Origin: Candidatus Baltobacteraceae bacterium
GTDB lineage: Bacteria; Vulcanimicrobiota; Vulcanimicrobiia; Vulcanimicrobiales; Vulcanimicrobiaceae
Reading direction: 5' to 3'
DNA: 64,000 bases
NCBI GenBank assembly: GCA_036488875.1
Contig: DASXGW010000001.1
Location: 434,001 to 498,000 of the forward strand
Part shown: piece by piece, positions 18,155-24,794 of the stretch
How the letters are laid out: each line of letters starts with the position of its first letter
Position numbering within the stretch: position 1 is the first letter of the stretch
Notes under the pieces: model-generated
The model's database searches: none
The model's input: only the letters and a program-made list of their open reading frames with translations
Told to the model about the DNA's origin: nothing
Program-made: the position numbers and the translations under genes

Positions 18155-18888
18155 GATGACTCCAAAGCGGCGCTAACTAGCGAAGAATAGATTCGTTGCG
18201 AGGCAGGCGTATCCGGCAACGATTCGGGGTGCCACTGGACGCCTAAAAAATAAAAGTCTCGCACCTTGAGCTCGATGGCTTCGATCACGTCGTCGGGTGT
18301 CGCGCCGACGGCAGCGAGTGGCGGTGCGAGCGCGCGAATGGCTTGATGGTGCAGCGAGTTCGTCCAGATCGATGATTGACCGGTAACCTCGCGCAGCAGC
18401 GATTTTGGCTTTACGGCAACGCGGTGCGTCCCCACGGTGGCGGGCTCGTTGAGTTCGCGCACCTGATGATGCTTGATCTGGTATCGCGGGCCGAGTTCGG
18501 ACGCCAAATCTTCGATGAGCGTTCCGCCGAAGGCGATGTTCGCGAGTTGCATGCCTCGGCAAACGCATAGCGTCGGCTTTCGTTCGGCAAATACGCGCCA
18601 GAGTAACGCCATTTCGCCGGCATCGCGAACGGGATCCACGCGATTGTCGGCAAGATCCGATCGCCCGCCGTAAAGGCCGGGCGCGACGTCGCCTCCTCCG
18701 CTAAACAGTAAGCCGTCGAACTGCGTGCGATCTAACGCCGACGCGGTGGCTTTGCCGCGCGGTAGAATCACCGCGTTTGCTCCGGCCGATTCGAGCAGTC
18801 TCTTGTGCCTGGCAACCTCATATTGAGCAAGATCCTCCTCGTCGATCGACTCCAATGGACTAGTGATGCCGATGGTAGGCCGACCCAT
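18151..18888 (-). CDS. Class I glutamine amidotransferase-like peptidase (C26, PuuD-like)
   Basis: 245 aa. The gamma-glutamyl hydrolase fold is shown by the start R-P-T-I-G-I-T, the oxyanion loop F-S-G-G-G-D-V, the nucleophile elbow C-V-C-R-G-M-Q (Cys 110), and the His-Glu pair in GVQWHPES (His 220, Glu 222). Relatives cleave gamma-glutamyl amides such as gamma-glutamyl-GABA in putrescine breakdown. No signal peptide is present, so it acts in the cytoplasm. It lies between a LuxR regulator and a TonB receptor and overlaps the receptor gene by 4 nt. An imported gamma-glutamyl compound is therefore a reasonable guess for its substrate, not a demonstrated one. Confidence 0.9.
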   Translation of the reverse strand: MGRPTIGITSPLESIDEEDLAQYEVARHKRLLESAGANAVILPRGKATASALDRTQFDGLLFSGGGDVAPGLYGGRSDLADNRVDPVRDAGEMALLWRVFAERKPTLCVCRGMQLANIAFGGTLIEDLASELGPRYQIKHHQVRELNEPATVGTHRVAVKPKSLLREVTGQSSIWTNSLHHQAIRALAPPLAAVGATPDDVIEAIELKVRDFYFLGVQWHPESLPDTPASQRIYSSLVSAALESS

Positions 18889-18905
18889 ACGAGAAGCGTA
18901 GAAAA

Positions 18906-20618
18906 TCAGACTAGAGGTGTCATCCTGGAATCCCCAACCGAAAGCGAATCGGTGAGCTGGTGGCGCGAGCGAATTCCGAGCCGGTTCATGATCGACGTCA
19001 TATGCGATTCAACGGTGTGCTCGCTGATCGCGAGTTCGCGCGCGATCGCACGATTGGTGAGGCCTTTGAGAACGAGGTGCGCGACCTCTTCCTCGCGTCT
19101 CGTCAAAGTCGTCATATCCCCGAGCAACGTGCGGAAGGCGGATCGTTTCAACGACGATTTATCTTTCGTCGCGTGCGCGCGCCAGCCGATGGTGCCGAAG
19201 TCGCGCGCCGCTTTCGTTTGCTTGCCTTCGAACGCGAGAAGGTAAGCTGCGGCAACGCGGCCGTTCGGAAGCTTCGCGCGTGCCACGAGCAAGGTTCGCG
19301 CGCGCTTCCGATCGGCTTCCGTTCCGTATCGTGACGCATCCAAAAGTAAGTCCCACGCGTGATCTGCGTTAAGCAGTGAAGCGACGCCGCGGTGGAGTAA
19401 CGCTTTGGCTGCATCGTCTTCATCGCGCGCGAGATGCCAGCGGACGGTTGCGGAGAGCAGCGGCCCAATGCGACCCGGTTCTCCGGACTGCAGTGCGTAA
19501 TCGACGGCGCGCTCGTTGGTACAGCGTCGCCGCAGCCCCTCGTCGTCGAGGACGTAACTGAGCTTCAGACCAACGGTCGCGAGCAGCACGACGACGCAAG
19601 GCGTTGCAATGTCGAGTGCGAGTGCGTCGAGAAGCAGGTCTCGTGCGTGGTCGTATTGCTCGAGTTCTAAAAGCAGGTCGGCGTAACGAAGCGAGAGATA
19701 AGCCACGCGCCACGCGATGTGCCGGTCGCGCGCGACGAAGAGCGCCTGTTCGCGACAGAGCTGCCCGGTTGCAATGTCGCCGAGCGCAATCGCCCAACTG
19801 CCGTAGTCGTCCCAGATCGACGTGATCTGATAGCCGTCCGGCAGGGCTTTGGCTGCGGTGACGGCCTCTTCGAAATGCGCGTACGCCTCGGTTCGGCTGC
19901 CTTTTGCGGCGTACAAGATGGCGCGCTGCGTCAAGCTCACGGCACGCGTTTCGGGCAGATCGCTGCGGAGAACGTTTCCCGCGCGCTCGAAAAACGGTTC
20001 GGCCGCTTCATGCCGGCCGAGCAGAATCAGATAGTGCGCCATTGCAAGGTTCGCACGCTCGGAAAACGCGTGGCTGTTGGCCAGCGTCGCGAGTTGAATT
20101 GCCTCGCTAATGAGCGGCAACGCGGAGACTGTGTCGGCGTTAAGCCAATATTGACGCGATAACCGCAACAGTAACGTGCCGGCGGTTTCGGCATTCCGGG
20201 CAGTGACGCCGGCTGCGCGATAACCGTTGAGCGCGCGCTCGAACCATACGCGCGCGTTTTCCGGTTCGCGGCCGAAGAAGAGCGTGCCGGCGTACTTCTG
20301 TGAAAGACGAAGTTCGTCGTCAACGTGGATCGCCGCCGACTTGAGTGCTTCGTCGTAACGGAGGAGTGCTTCGGGGTAGTCATATCGCCCGCACGCGAAG
20401 TCGCCCGCGGATTCGTGAAACGCGAGTCTGCGTCGGTGCTCGACGGTCGCCGATTTCCGGAGGCGCGACGCGCGTACGCGAAGCTTGGCCGCATCGTTGC
20501 AAGCCTTGCAAACCGTCTGTCCGGCACGCGCCGGCGCTTTAAAGCAGACGATGCAGATGCCCCGCTCTCGTGCCACCTGTCTGCGCCTCACGAAGCGATT
20601 AGTGCCGTGCTGTAACAT
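18906..20618 (-). CDS. LuxR-type regulator with N-terminal zinc ribbon and TPR region
   Basis: 570 aa. Residues 22-40 hold C-x2-C-x11-C-x2-C (CIVCFKAPARAGQTVCKAC), a likely zinc ribbon, followed by a basic stretch. Residues about 65-480 are helical TPR-like repeats. The C-terminus (about 500-560) is a LuxR helix-turn-helix: L-T-R-R-E-E-E-V-A-H-L-V-L-K-G-L-T-N-R-A-I-A, S-E-H-T-V-E-S-H. This resembles the MalT-like/LAL layout without a nucleotide-binding STAND domain. It ends 17 nt before the amidotransferase gene on the same strand and is probably the local regulator. An inverted repeat covers its start codon. Confidence 0.88.
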   Translation of the reverse strand: MLQHGTNRFVRRRQVARERGICIVCFKAPARAGQTVCKACNDAAKLRVRASRLRKSATVEHRRRLAFHESAGDFACGRYDYPEALLRYDEALKSAAIHVDDELRLSQKYAGTLFFGREPENARVWFERALNGYRAAGVTARNAETAGTLLLRLSRQYWLNADTVSALPLISEAIQLATLANSHAFSERANLAMAHYLILLGRHEAAEPFFERAGNVLRSDLPETRAVSLTQRAILYAAKGSRTEAYAHFEEAVTAAKALPDGYQITSIWDDYGSWAIALGDIATGQLCREQALFVARDRHIAWRVAYLSLRYADLLLELEQYDHARDLLLDALALDIATPCVVVLLATVGLKLSYVLDDEGLRRRCTNERAVDYALQSGEPGRIGPLLSATVRWHLARDEDDAAKALLHRGVASLLNADHAWDLLLDASRYGTEADRKRARTLLVARAKLPNGRVAAAYLLAFEGKQTKAARDFGTIGWRAHATKDKSSLKRSAFRTLLGDMTTLTRREEEVAHLVLKGLTNRAIARELAISEHTVESHMTSIMNRLGIRSRHQLTDSLSVGDSRMTPLV

Positions 20619-20632
20619 TCCTCTGTGTTACA
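20611..20632. promoter_or_regulatory. Inverted repeat TGTAACA-N8-TGTTACA over the regulator start
   Basis: Perfect 7-bp arms at 20611-20617 and 20626-20632 with an 8-nt spacer. The left arm overlaps the ATG (20616-20618, minus strand) of the LuxR regulator gene. It could be an operator for autoregulation or an mRNA hairpin that limits translation. I cannot tell which from sequence. Confidence 0.55.
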
Positions 20633-20880
20633 GATACGCGGGCGAGCGCTCCAAGTCCCGCATTATTACGCTGCGTCGTGACGGCGCTGAATGGACGTGG
20701 GCGCAAAGTCCCGCTGGGGACACCGGTCACTAAGCCTAGTCGCGCCGAGCGGCGCCGTGGATCCGGCGGCTTGGGTCGAGATAACTCCAGCGATCGCGGC
20801 GTGGGTGCCAAGATGGAACTGAGCCGTTGCAGTCTAAACCAAAACTGGCCGAGTTTGATAGAAAAAGTTTGCTCTCCACA

Positions 20881-21724
20881 ATGCGGGAAGCAAAACATTT
20901 CTTCAAGGAGACCTACGCAAATAATCTTTCAATGACTCTACAGCGGCTCGTCAAGAGTGCGAAGTTACGGTCCCTGGGGAGCGAGCGATATGCCCTGTCT
21001 CACGACACAATCCAGGAGTTAAACGAAGCGCGTTGCTTAAGGACATTGATCTCAAGAACGTCATTCACGCGAAGGGCCTTTCCCAGACTGATGCCCTACT
21101 GCTAATATTCGCTGCAGACGACCCCGGTCCGAAGAAGGTAGACGTATCATTACACTTGGGATCTCGGCAGGTCAACGCAAGATACGGAAGTGGAATATCT
21201 CGGCGCGACTCGCGGCGTCCGCCGGCCGTGAGTACGTAGCGAAAAAGCCTGGGATAAGTTTCGGCGCTTCGCCAATGAAGAAGACCGCATTGAATCTCGG
21301 AAAACACGTCGCAAAAATCGGGGACCCGCAGAGCCGAGAATTCCTCGAAGAAGCGATAGACAGCCTCGATCATGGACAGAGACGAGCGGCTGTAGTGCTG
21401 TCGTGGGTTGGCGCTGTCGCTCTCATACAGGATTACGTTGTGGCTAACCACCTAGTAGATTTCAATGCCGAGGCGACAAAGCGCAACCTTAAATGGAAGG
21501 CGGCGATAACGGCCGATGACATTTCGTCGCGCATGGATGAGTACGACTTCTTGCAGATTTGTGCGGCGATTTCCGTTTTGAGCAAGAGCGTTAAAAACCG
21601 ACTTGAGCAGGCGCTAAAGTTGCGAAACGGAGCCGGTCATCCGAATCGGCTAGCCGTTGGAGAGTTTGAGGCCGCTGCGCACGTCGAATCACTCGTCAAG
21701 AACGTGTTTGAGAAGTTTGCCTAG
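20881..21724 (+). pseudogene. Winged-helix-like plus HEPN-domain protein, two frameshifts
   Basis: Three consecutive plus-strand frames give one coherent protein of about 280 residues. ATG 20881 (or TTG 20827) opens a helical part with a DNA-binding-like L-R-S-L-G-S-E-R-Y-A-L-S. The frame slips near 21032 into L-L-K-D-I-D-L-K-N and L-S-Q-T-D-A-L-L-L-I-F-A-A-D-D. It slips again near 21150 into I-T-L-G-I-S-A-G-Q-R-K-I-R-K-W-N-I-S. The last part (150 aa from ATG 21275) has R-N-G-A-G-H-P, the Rx4-6H motif of HEPN domains. Each slip equals one missing base. Base composition is visibly more AT-rich than the flanks, as expected for mobile or defence DNA. It is either a broken gene or a consensus error. 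Confidence 0.65.
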
Positions 21725-21957
21725 TTAGGCTCATCGTCGCTAGTCGCGACCTGTTGCCAACGCCCGTCGGGTGTGTAGAACACGCGCTTGCCGCCGATAG
21801 TGGCTTCAAGGCTTGGGTCGTGGTCGAGATATTCTAGTAGGTGCTTGGCGAACCAGCGTTCCTCGCCAAGATCCTTGAAGAAGATGTTCTCCGCGTAATC
21901 TTCGTAGAGCTCCCCAATTACGGATGCGCCGCTAGAGACGGAGTGGTAAAAGCCCAC
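21721..21957 (-). CDS. Hypothetical protein (78 aa)
   Basis: Starts at 21957 and converges on the HEPN gene with a 4-nt overlap. It is acidic, with E-L-Y-E-D-Y-A-E-N-I-F-F-K-D-L-G, H-L-L-E-Y-L-D-H-D-P and a short beta-like T-I-G-G-K-R-V-F-Y-T-P-D-G-R-W. No family is recognised. Composition is protein-like and similar in base content to the neighbouring HEPN gene, so both may belong to the same transferred segment. Confidence 0.5.
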   Translation of the reverse strand: MGFYHSVSSGASVIGELYEDYAENIFFKDLGEERWFAKHLLEYLDHDPSLEATIGGKRVFYTPDGRWQQVATSDDEPN

Positions 21958-22047
21958 ACTTCGCCGATCTTGTGGGCGAATCCGAGTCGTTCAGTTTCCG
22001 GCGATACCCTAATACGGACAAGTTGCATCGGTAATCCGTGTTTCGAT

Positions 22048-22085
22048 AAAAAAGAAGAAAAAGAACCCCGATCCGTTCGGAGTTC
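22048..22085 (-). terminator. Intrinsic terminator of tRNA-Val(GAC)
   Basis: On the minus strand, a stem between 22077-22085 and 22063-22071 (one mismatch, 5-nt loop) is followed by a pyrimidine run rich in T at 22062-22048. It begins 8 nt after the tRNA 3' end. Confidence 0.75.
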
Positions 22086-22092
22086 TCTAAAA

Positions 22093-22167
22093 TGGTGGGC
22101 GGTATAAGGATTGAACTTATGACCTCTTCCGTGTCAAGGAAGCGCTCTCCCACTGAGCTAACCGCCC
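22093..22167 (-). tRNA. tRNA-Val (GAC), CCA encoded
   Basis: Folds as a full cloverleaf. Acceptor GGGCGGT pairs with ACCGCCC, followed by discriminator A and encoded CCA. The D arm contains GCTCAGTGGGAGAGC, the anticodon stem is CTTCC/GGAAG with loop TTGACAC (anticodon GAC), and the T loop is TTCAATC. Its 3' half is repeated at 12965-13014, making it the likely integration target of the segment to its left. Confidence 0.96.
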
Positions 22168-22266
22168 GCACCGGCCAAACCCCCGGAGTATAGCGACCCG
22201 GGGCCCGGGGCGTCAAACGGTTGTACGGGCTCGGCCCCAAGACCTTCAGGACCTTGCGATGCGCCT

Positions 22267-22307
22267 GCCCTTCGACTTCGCGCCTGCGGCGCTACGCTCA
22301 GGATGAC
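22267..22307. repeat. Dispersed intergenic repeat, copy 1
   Basis: Contains GCCCTTCG and CTCAGGATGAC around a GC-rich palindromic core (CGCCTGCGGCG). A shorter copy with the same two ends lies at 42264-42287, also between genes. This looks like a REP-type element family. Only two copies are visible here. Confidence 0.45.
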
Positions 22308-22322
22308 ATGCTGTTGACACGT

Positions 22323-22351
22323 TTGACATCGTCATTTGCGCGTGATACATT
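22323..22351 (+). promoter_or_regulatory. Strong sigma-70-type promoter
   Basis: TTGACA at 22323-22328, a 17-bp spacer, then TACATT at 22346-22351 preceded by TG-n (extended -10). A second TTGACA lies 9 bp upstream. It points into the small-ORF leader at 22402, leaving an untranslated leader of about 45 nt. Confidence 0.75.
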
Positions 22352-22401
22352 CATTCGAACCTAAACGTTACTACGCAACCCGAACTGCGAAAGGAGGCAC
22401 G

Positions 22402-22491
22402 ATGACTACGAATCTGTGGAATCCTATTCTCGCGCCGCAATGCGGTGGCGGGTCGATGCTTTCTGGGCCTTCGCGTGGTGGACCGACGTAG
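22402..22491 (+). CDS. Small leader ORF (29 aa), possible attenuator peptide
   Basis: ATG 22402 follows a perfect AAGGAGG 4 nt away, giving M-T-T-N-L-W-N-P-I-L-A-P-Q-C-G-G-G-S and a TAG stop at 22491. An overlapping frame (ATG 22440, stop 22571) contains four Trp codons including a TGG-TGG pair (22476-22481), in F-W-A-F-A-W-W-T-D. One missing G in the GGG at 22459-22461 would join the two frames. An intrinsic terminator begins 27 nt past the stop. Leader peptide plus terminator fits transcription attenuation. No trp gene is present, and the exact frame is uncertain. Confidence 0.5.
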   Translation: MTTNLWNPILAPQCGGGSMLSGPSRGGPT

Positions 22492-22517
22492 TCATTCGTC
22501 GTTTTCGACCGCTTCGA

Positions 22518-22548
22518 AAGGCCTCCAGGATCGACCCGGAGGCTTTTT
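22518..22548 (+). terminator. Intrinsic terminator between leader ORF and 63-aa gene
   Basis: GCCTCC at 22521-22526 pairs with GGAGGC at 22538-22543, with an 11-nt loop and T5 at 22544-22548. GGCCTTCG at 22466-22473 can pair instead with 22515-22523, which would break the terminator stem. Such a switch is what attenuation needs. Confidence 0.8.
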
Positions 22549-22582
22549 CATTTCACTTTTCACTTCGATAACGAGGCGAATC

Positions 22583-22774
22583 ATGGACCTTTGGTTTGAA
22601 ACCGAGATCCGGATGCGCCGTGACGACGCCTTCAAGTCCGCCGAACGCAGCCGGCTCATACGCCTTGCGGAAAGTGGACGAAGTACGAGCGTACGCACGC
22701 GCATCGCCAACAGCGCTCAAGCGATGAGCGACGCGTTGGCCGCGTTGGCACGAACGTTGCGCGCGCAAGCCTAA
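22583..22774 (+). CDS. Small hypothetical protein behind the attenuator-like leader (63 aa)
   Basis: ATG 22583 with GAGG 7 nt upstream. Sequence style: M-D-L-W-F-E-T-E-I-R-M-R-R, then basic and helical with S-A-E-R-S-R-L-I-R-L-A and A-M-S-D-A-L-A-A-L-A-R-T-L-R. No Cys, His-rich or membrane segment. No family recognised. It converges with the TPR gene, overlapping by 4 nt. It is the only gene that could be controlled by the leader and terminator upstream. Confidence 0.5.
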   Translation: MDLWFETEIRMRRDDAFKSAERSRLIRLAESGRSTSVRTRIANSAQAMSDALAALARTLRAQA

Positions 22775-24156
22775 AGATCGCCGATCGACAGCGTCGTATC
22801 GGCCCCCGCCCAGGCGGCGTCAAAGCGCGAACGCGCTTGCGCCGCCTCGGCGGTCTTCCCTTGCGCGGCGAGCGCCTGCGCCAAACCGAACAGCGCGCGC
22901 GGATCGTTGGGATAGCGCGCGAGGCAATCGTCGAACGCGGCAATCGCTTCGGGATACCGCTGCGTTCGCAATAGATATCCCCCCAGCGCCTCGCCGGCCG
23001 GCACGAACGGGATGATCTCCGCGTAGAAGTCGGCGCGCTGATTGTCGCGAGCCCGATCCAGCCACGCCCGCGCGTCGCGATCGTTCCCCTCGGCCTCGGC
23101 CAGCCGCGCAAAGAAGAGCTGCGGAATATAGCCGCGCGTCGGCGTGCCGTATTGCTTGCGGGTCGCCGCTTCGGCCGCTTTCGCATCGGCTAAACGGCCG
23201 AGGTGGATTGCGGCCGCGCCGGCGATCCACTGGCCGGAGAGCTCGTCCGATCCTGCAGCCGCCGCATCGGCATAGCGTCCGAAGCGCAGCGCCGTCAACG
23301 CCGCGAACTTTGCGCCGACCAGGCCATTGAGACGATTGGCCCAACGCGTCGCGGTCGCGTAGTTGCCTAACATCATCGCGGCCTCGTAACCCACGGAGAT
23401 GTCGTGCGATGCGTACCGTTGCTGACTCAGGTCGCGGTGGCCGGCCGCATCGAGCTGCAGCAGCATCTGATACGCGCGCTCGCTCGAGGCCAACGCTTTG
23501 GCATAGTCGCCGCTCTCGATCCAAAAGTGTGCGGGCATGTGCGCTAAATGCTCGGCCTCGGGCGGAAGGGCCATCGTATCGAGACGCTGCGCGCACGGCA
23601 GCGCCGGCGAACGATCGGACAGGTTGTCGTAGGCATGGATGCACAGGTGATTGGCCATTGCGTTGTTGGGAAACCGGGCGAGAACGCCGTCGATCAGTGC
23701 GATCGTGCGCTTTGTGGCCTCCCCGTGCTCGAGCAGCGCTTCGGCCGCTAACAGCTGCGCGTTCGGATCGTTTGGAGAAGAAGAGGCCAGCGCGACCATC
23801 GCTTGGCGGTAAGCGGCGTCGTCGCTCGTCCAGTTGTCCCACGTGCCGGCATACCGCAGGCTCATCGCGTCGATATACGGACGCTCCGCCGGCGTCGCGT
23901 TCGCTGCGAGCGCTTGCGCGCGCTCGATGGCTGCTTTGCCGCGAGCGAAGTTTTCGGCGGTCATCGGCGTGTTGAGGTCGGGGCCGTACGCTAGCGCCTC
24001 GCCCCAGTAGGCCAGGGGCGGCGTCGGCGTCTGCTCGGCCGCCTTGGCGAAGGCCGCCACGGACGCGTCGCGCGCGTACGCGTAATAGAGGAAGACGCCG
24101 TGCGCGATAGAGGTCTGCGTCGTGACGACGGCTGCCAACGCCGCGGCGAGTATCAC
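22771..24156 (-). CDS. Secreted TPR-repeat protein
   Basis: 461 aa from GTG 24156, which overlaps the thioesterase stop codon as GTGA; upstream extension is Arg-rich shadow. The signal peptide is V-I-L-A-A-A-L-A-A-V-V, cleavage near residue 15. The mature part begins H-G-V-F-L-Y-Y-A-Y-A-R-D-A and A-Y-W-G-E-A-L-A-Y-G-P-D-L-N, conserved in a widespread family of periplasmic TPR proteins. About ten helical repeats follow (for example L-L-A-A-E-A-L-L-E-H-G and A-I-A-A-F-D-D-C-L-A-R-Y-P-N-D). It is probably a protein-interaction scaffold outside the cytoplasm. A second frame (22820-24373) is its shadow. Confidence 0.85.
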   Translation of the reverse strand: MILAAALAAVVTTQTSIAHGVFLYYAYARDASVAAFAKAAEQTPTPPLAYWGEALAYGPDLNTPMTAENFARGKAAIERAQALAANATPAERPYIDAMSLRYAGTWDNWTSDDAAYRQAMVALASSSPNDPNAQLLAAEALLEHGEATKRTIALIDGVLARFPNNAMANHLCIHAYDNLSDRSPALPCAQRLDTMALPPEAEHLAHMPAHFWIESGDYAKALASSERAYQMLLQLDAAGHRDLSQQRYASHDISVGYEAAMMLGNYATATRWANRLNGLVGAKFAALTALRFGRYADAAAAGSDELSGQWIAGAAAIHLGRLADAKAAEAATRKQYGTPTRGYIPQLFFARLAEAEGNDRDARAWLDRARDNQRADFYAEIIPFVPAGEALGGYLLRTQRYPEAIAAFDDCLARYPNDPRALFGLAQALAAQGKTAEAAQARSRFDAAWAGADTTLSIGDL

Positions 24157-24584
24157 GTGAAGAAGCGCTGGGGCCCGGCCTCGTAGGCCGCGATGGCGTC
24201 GCGCCACTCTTGCGGCACGGCGATGGTTTTCTGAGCGACGAAGTCGTAGGCGACGACGGTCGTGGTCCCCTGGGCCGCGCGGTGATTTTCGGTCTCGCTC
24301 CAGATTTCGTACTCGAAATCCCAAGATTTCGTGCCGATCCGCGGAATCCGAATGCCGATCGCGATCTGTTCACGATAGCGCAGCTGGCGCTCGTACGTGA
24401 AGTGAATGTTGGCCTGGATGATGCCGCGATCGCCGTTGATCGGCACGTTCATCACCTGCGCGAAATACTCCGACCGCATCATTTCGCACCAGCGAATGTA
24501 GGCGACGTTGTTCACGTGCTGCATCATGTCGATGTCCGCAAACGGCACCGTGAACTGCGAGACGAGCGGATATCCCTCGAGCAT
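24153..24584 (-). CDS. Hot-dog acyl-CoA thioesterase (4-hydroxybenzoyl-CoA thioesterase type)
   Basis: 143 aa from ATG 24584. A longer frame to 24707 reads through the tRNA-Val gene and is rejected. Motif F-A-D-I-D-M-M-Q-H-V-N-N-V-A-Y-I-R-W is the active-site segment of the 4HBT/YbgC family (the Asp after A is the usual catalytic acid). The strands with H-F-T-Y-E-R-Q-L-R-Y and T-T-T-V-V-A-Y-D-F follow. It hydrolyses a short or aromatic acyl-CoA in the cytoplasm. It overlaps the TPR gene by 4 nt on the same strand, so the two are co-transcribed. Confidence 0.88.
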   Translation of the reverse strand: MLEGYPLVSQFTVPFADIDMMQHVNNVAYIRWCEMMRSEYFAQVMNVPINGDRGIIQANIHFTYERQLRYREQIAIGIRIPRIGTKSWDFEYEIWSETENHRAAQGTTTVVAYDFVAQKTIAVPQEWRDAIAAYEAGPQRFFT

Positions 24585-24644
24585 GCATCGCCGCTTCGCG
24601 CCGGAAGGGTGGAGAGCCCGCCGCCTCCAAAAGACCGCATCCGA

Positions 24645-24719
24645 GGGCGCGTAGCTCAGTGGGAGAGCATCCGCTTCACACGCGGGGGGTCGTTGGTTCA
24701 ATCCCAACCGTGCCCACCA
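24645..24719 (+). tRNA. tRNA-Val (CAC), CCA encoded
   Basis: Acceptor GGGCGCG pairs with CGTGCCC (one G-T), discriminator A, encoded CCA. The D arm is GCTCAGTGGGAGAGC; the anticodon stem is TCCGC/GCGGG with loop TTCACAC (anticodon CAC); the T loop is TTCAATC. This is the second valine isoacceptor in the window. Confidence 0.95.
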
Positions 24720-24794
24720 TCTTCGTCGGAGGTCCCCCTTTGGCGGGGGCCTTCGACTCTAACCATCAGTATCAGCGACGGCTAGCCTGTTCTC

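Noticed and set aside
13015-22090. Integrase or transposase in the putative island
   Set aside because: No R-H-R-Y or DDE-type protein was seen on either strand.
22402-22774. A trp biosynthesis operon behind the Trp-rich leader
   Set aside because: No trpE, trpG or related gene follows; the next plus-strand gene is a 63-aa orphan.
22820-24373. Second 517-aa frame over the TPR gene
   Set aside because: Arg/Ala-rich composition and no domain; the other frame has clean TPR repeats.
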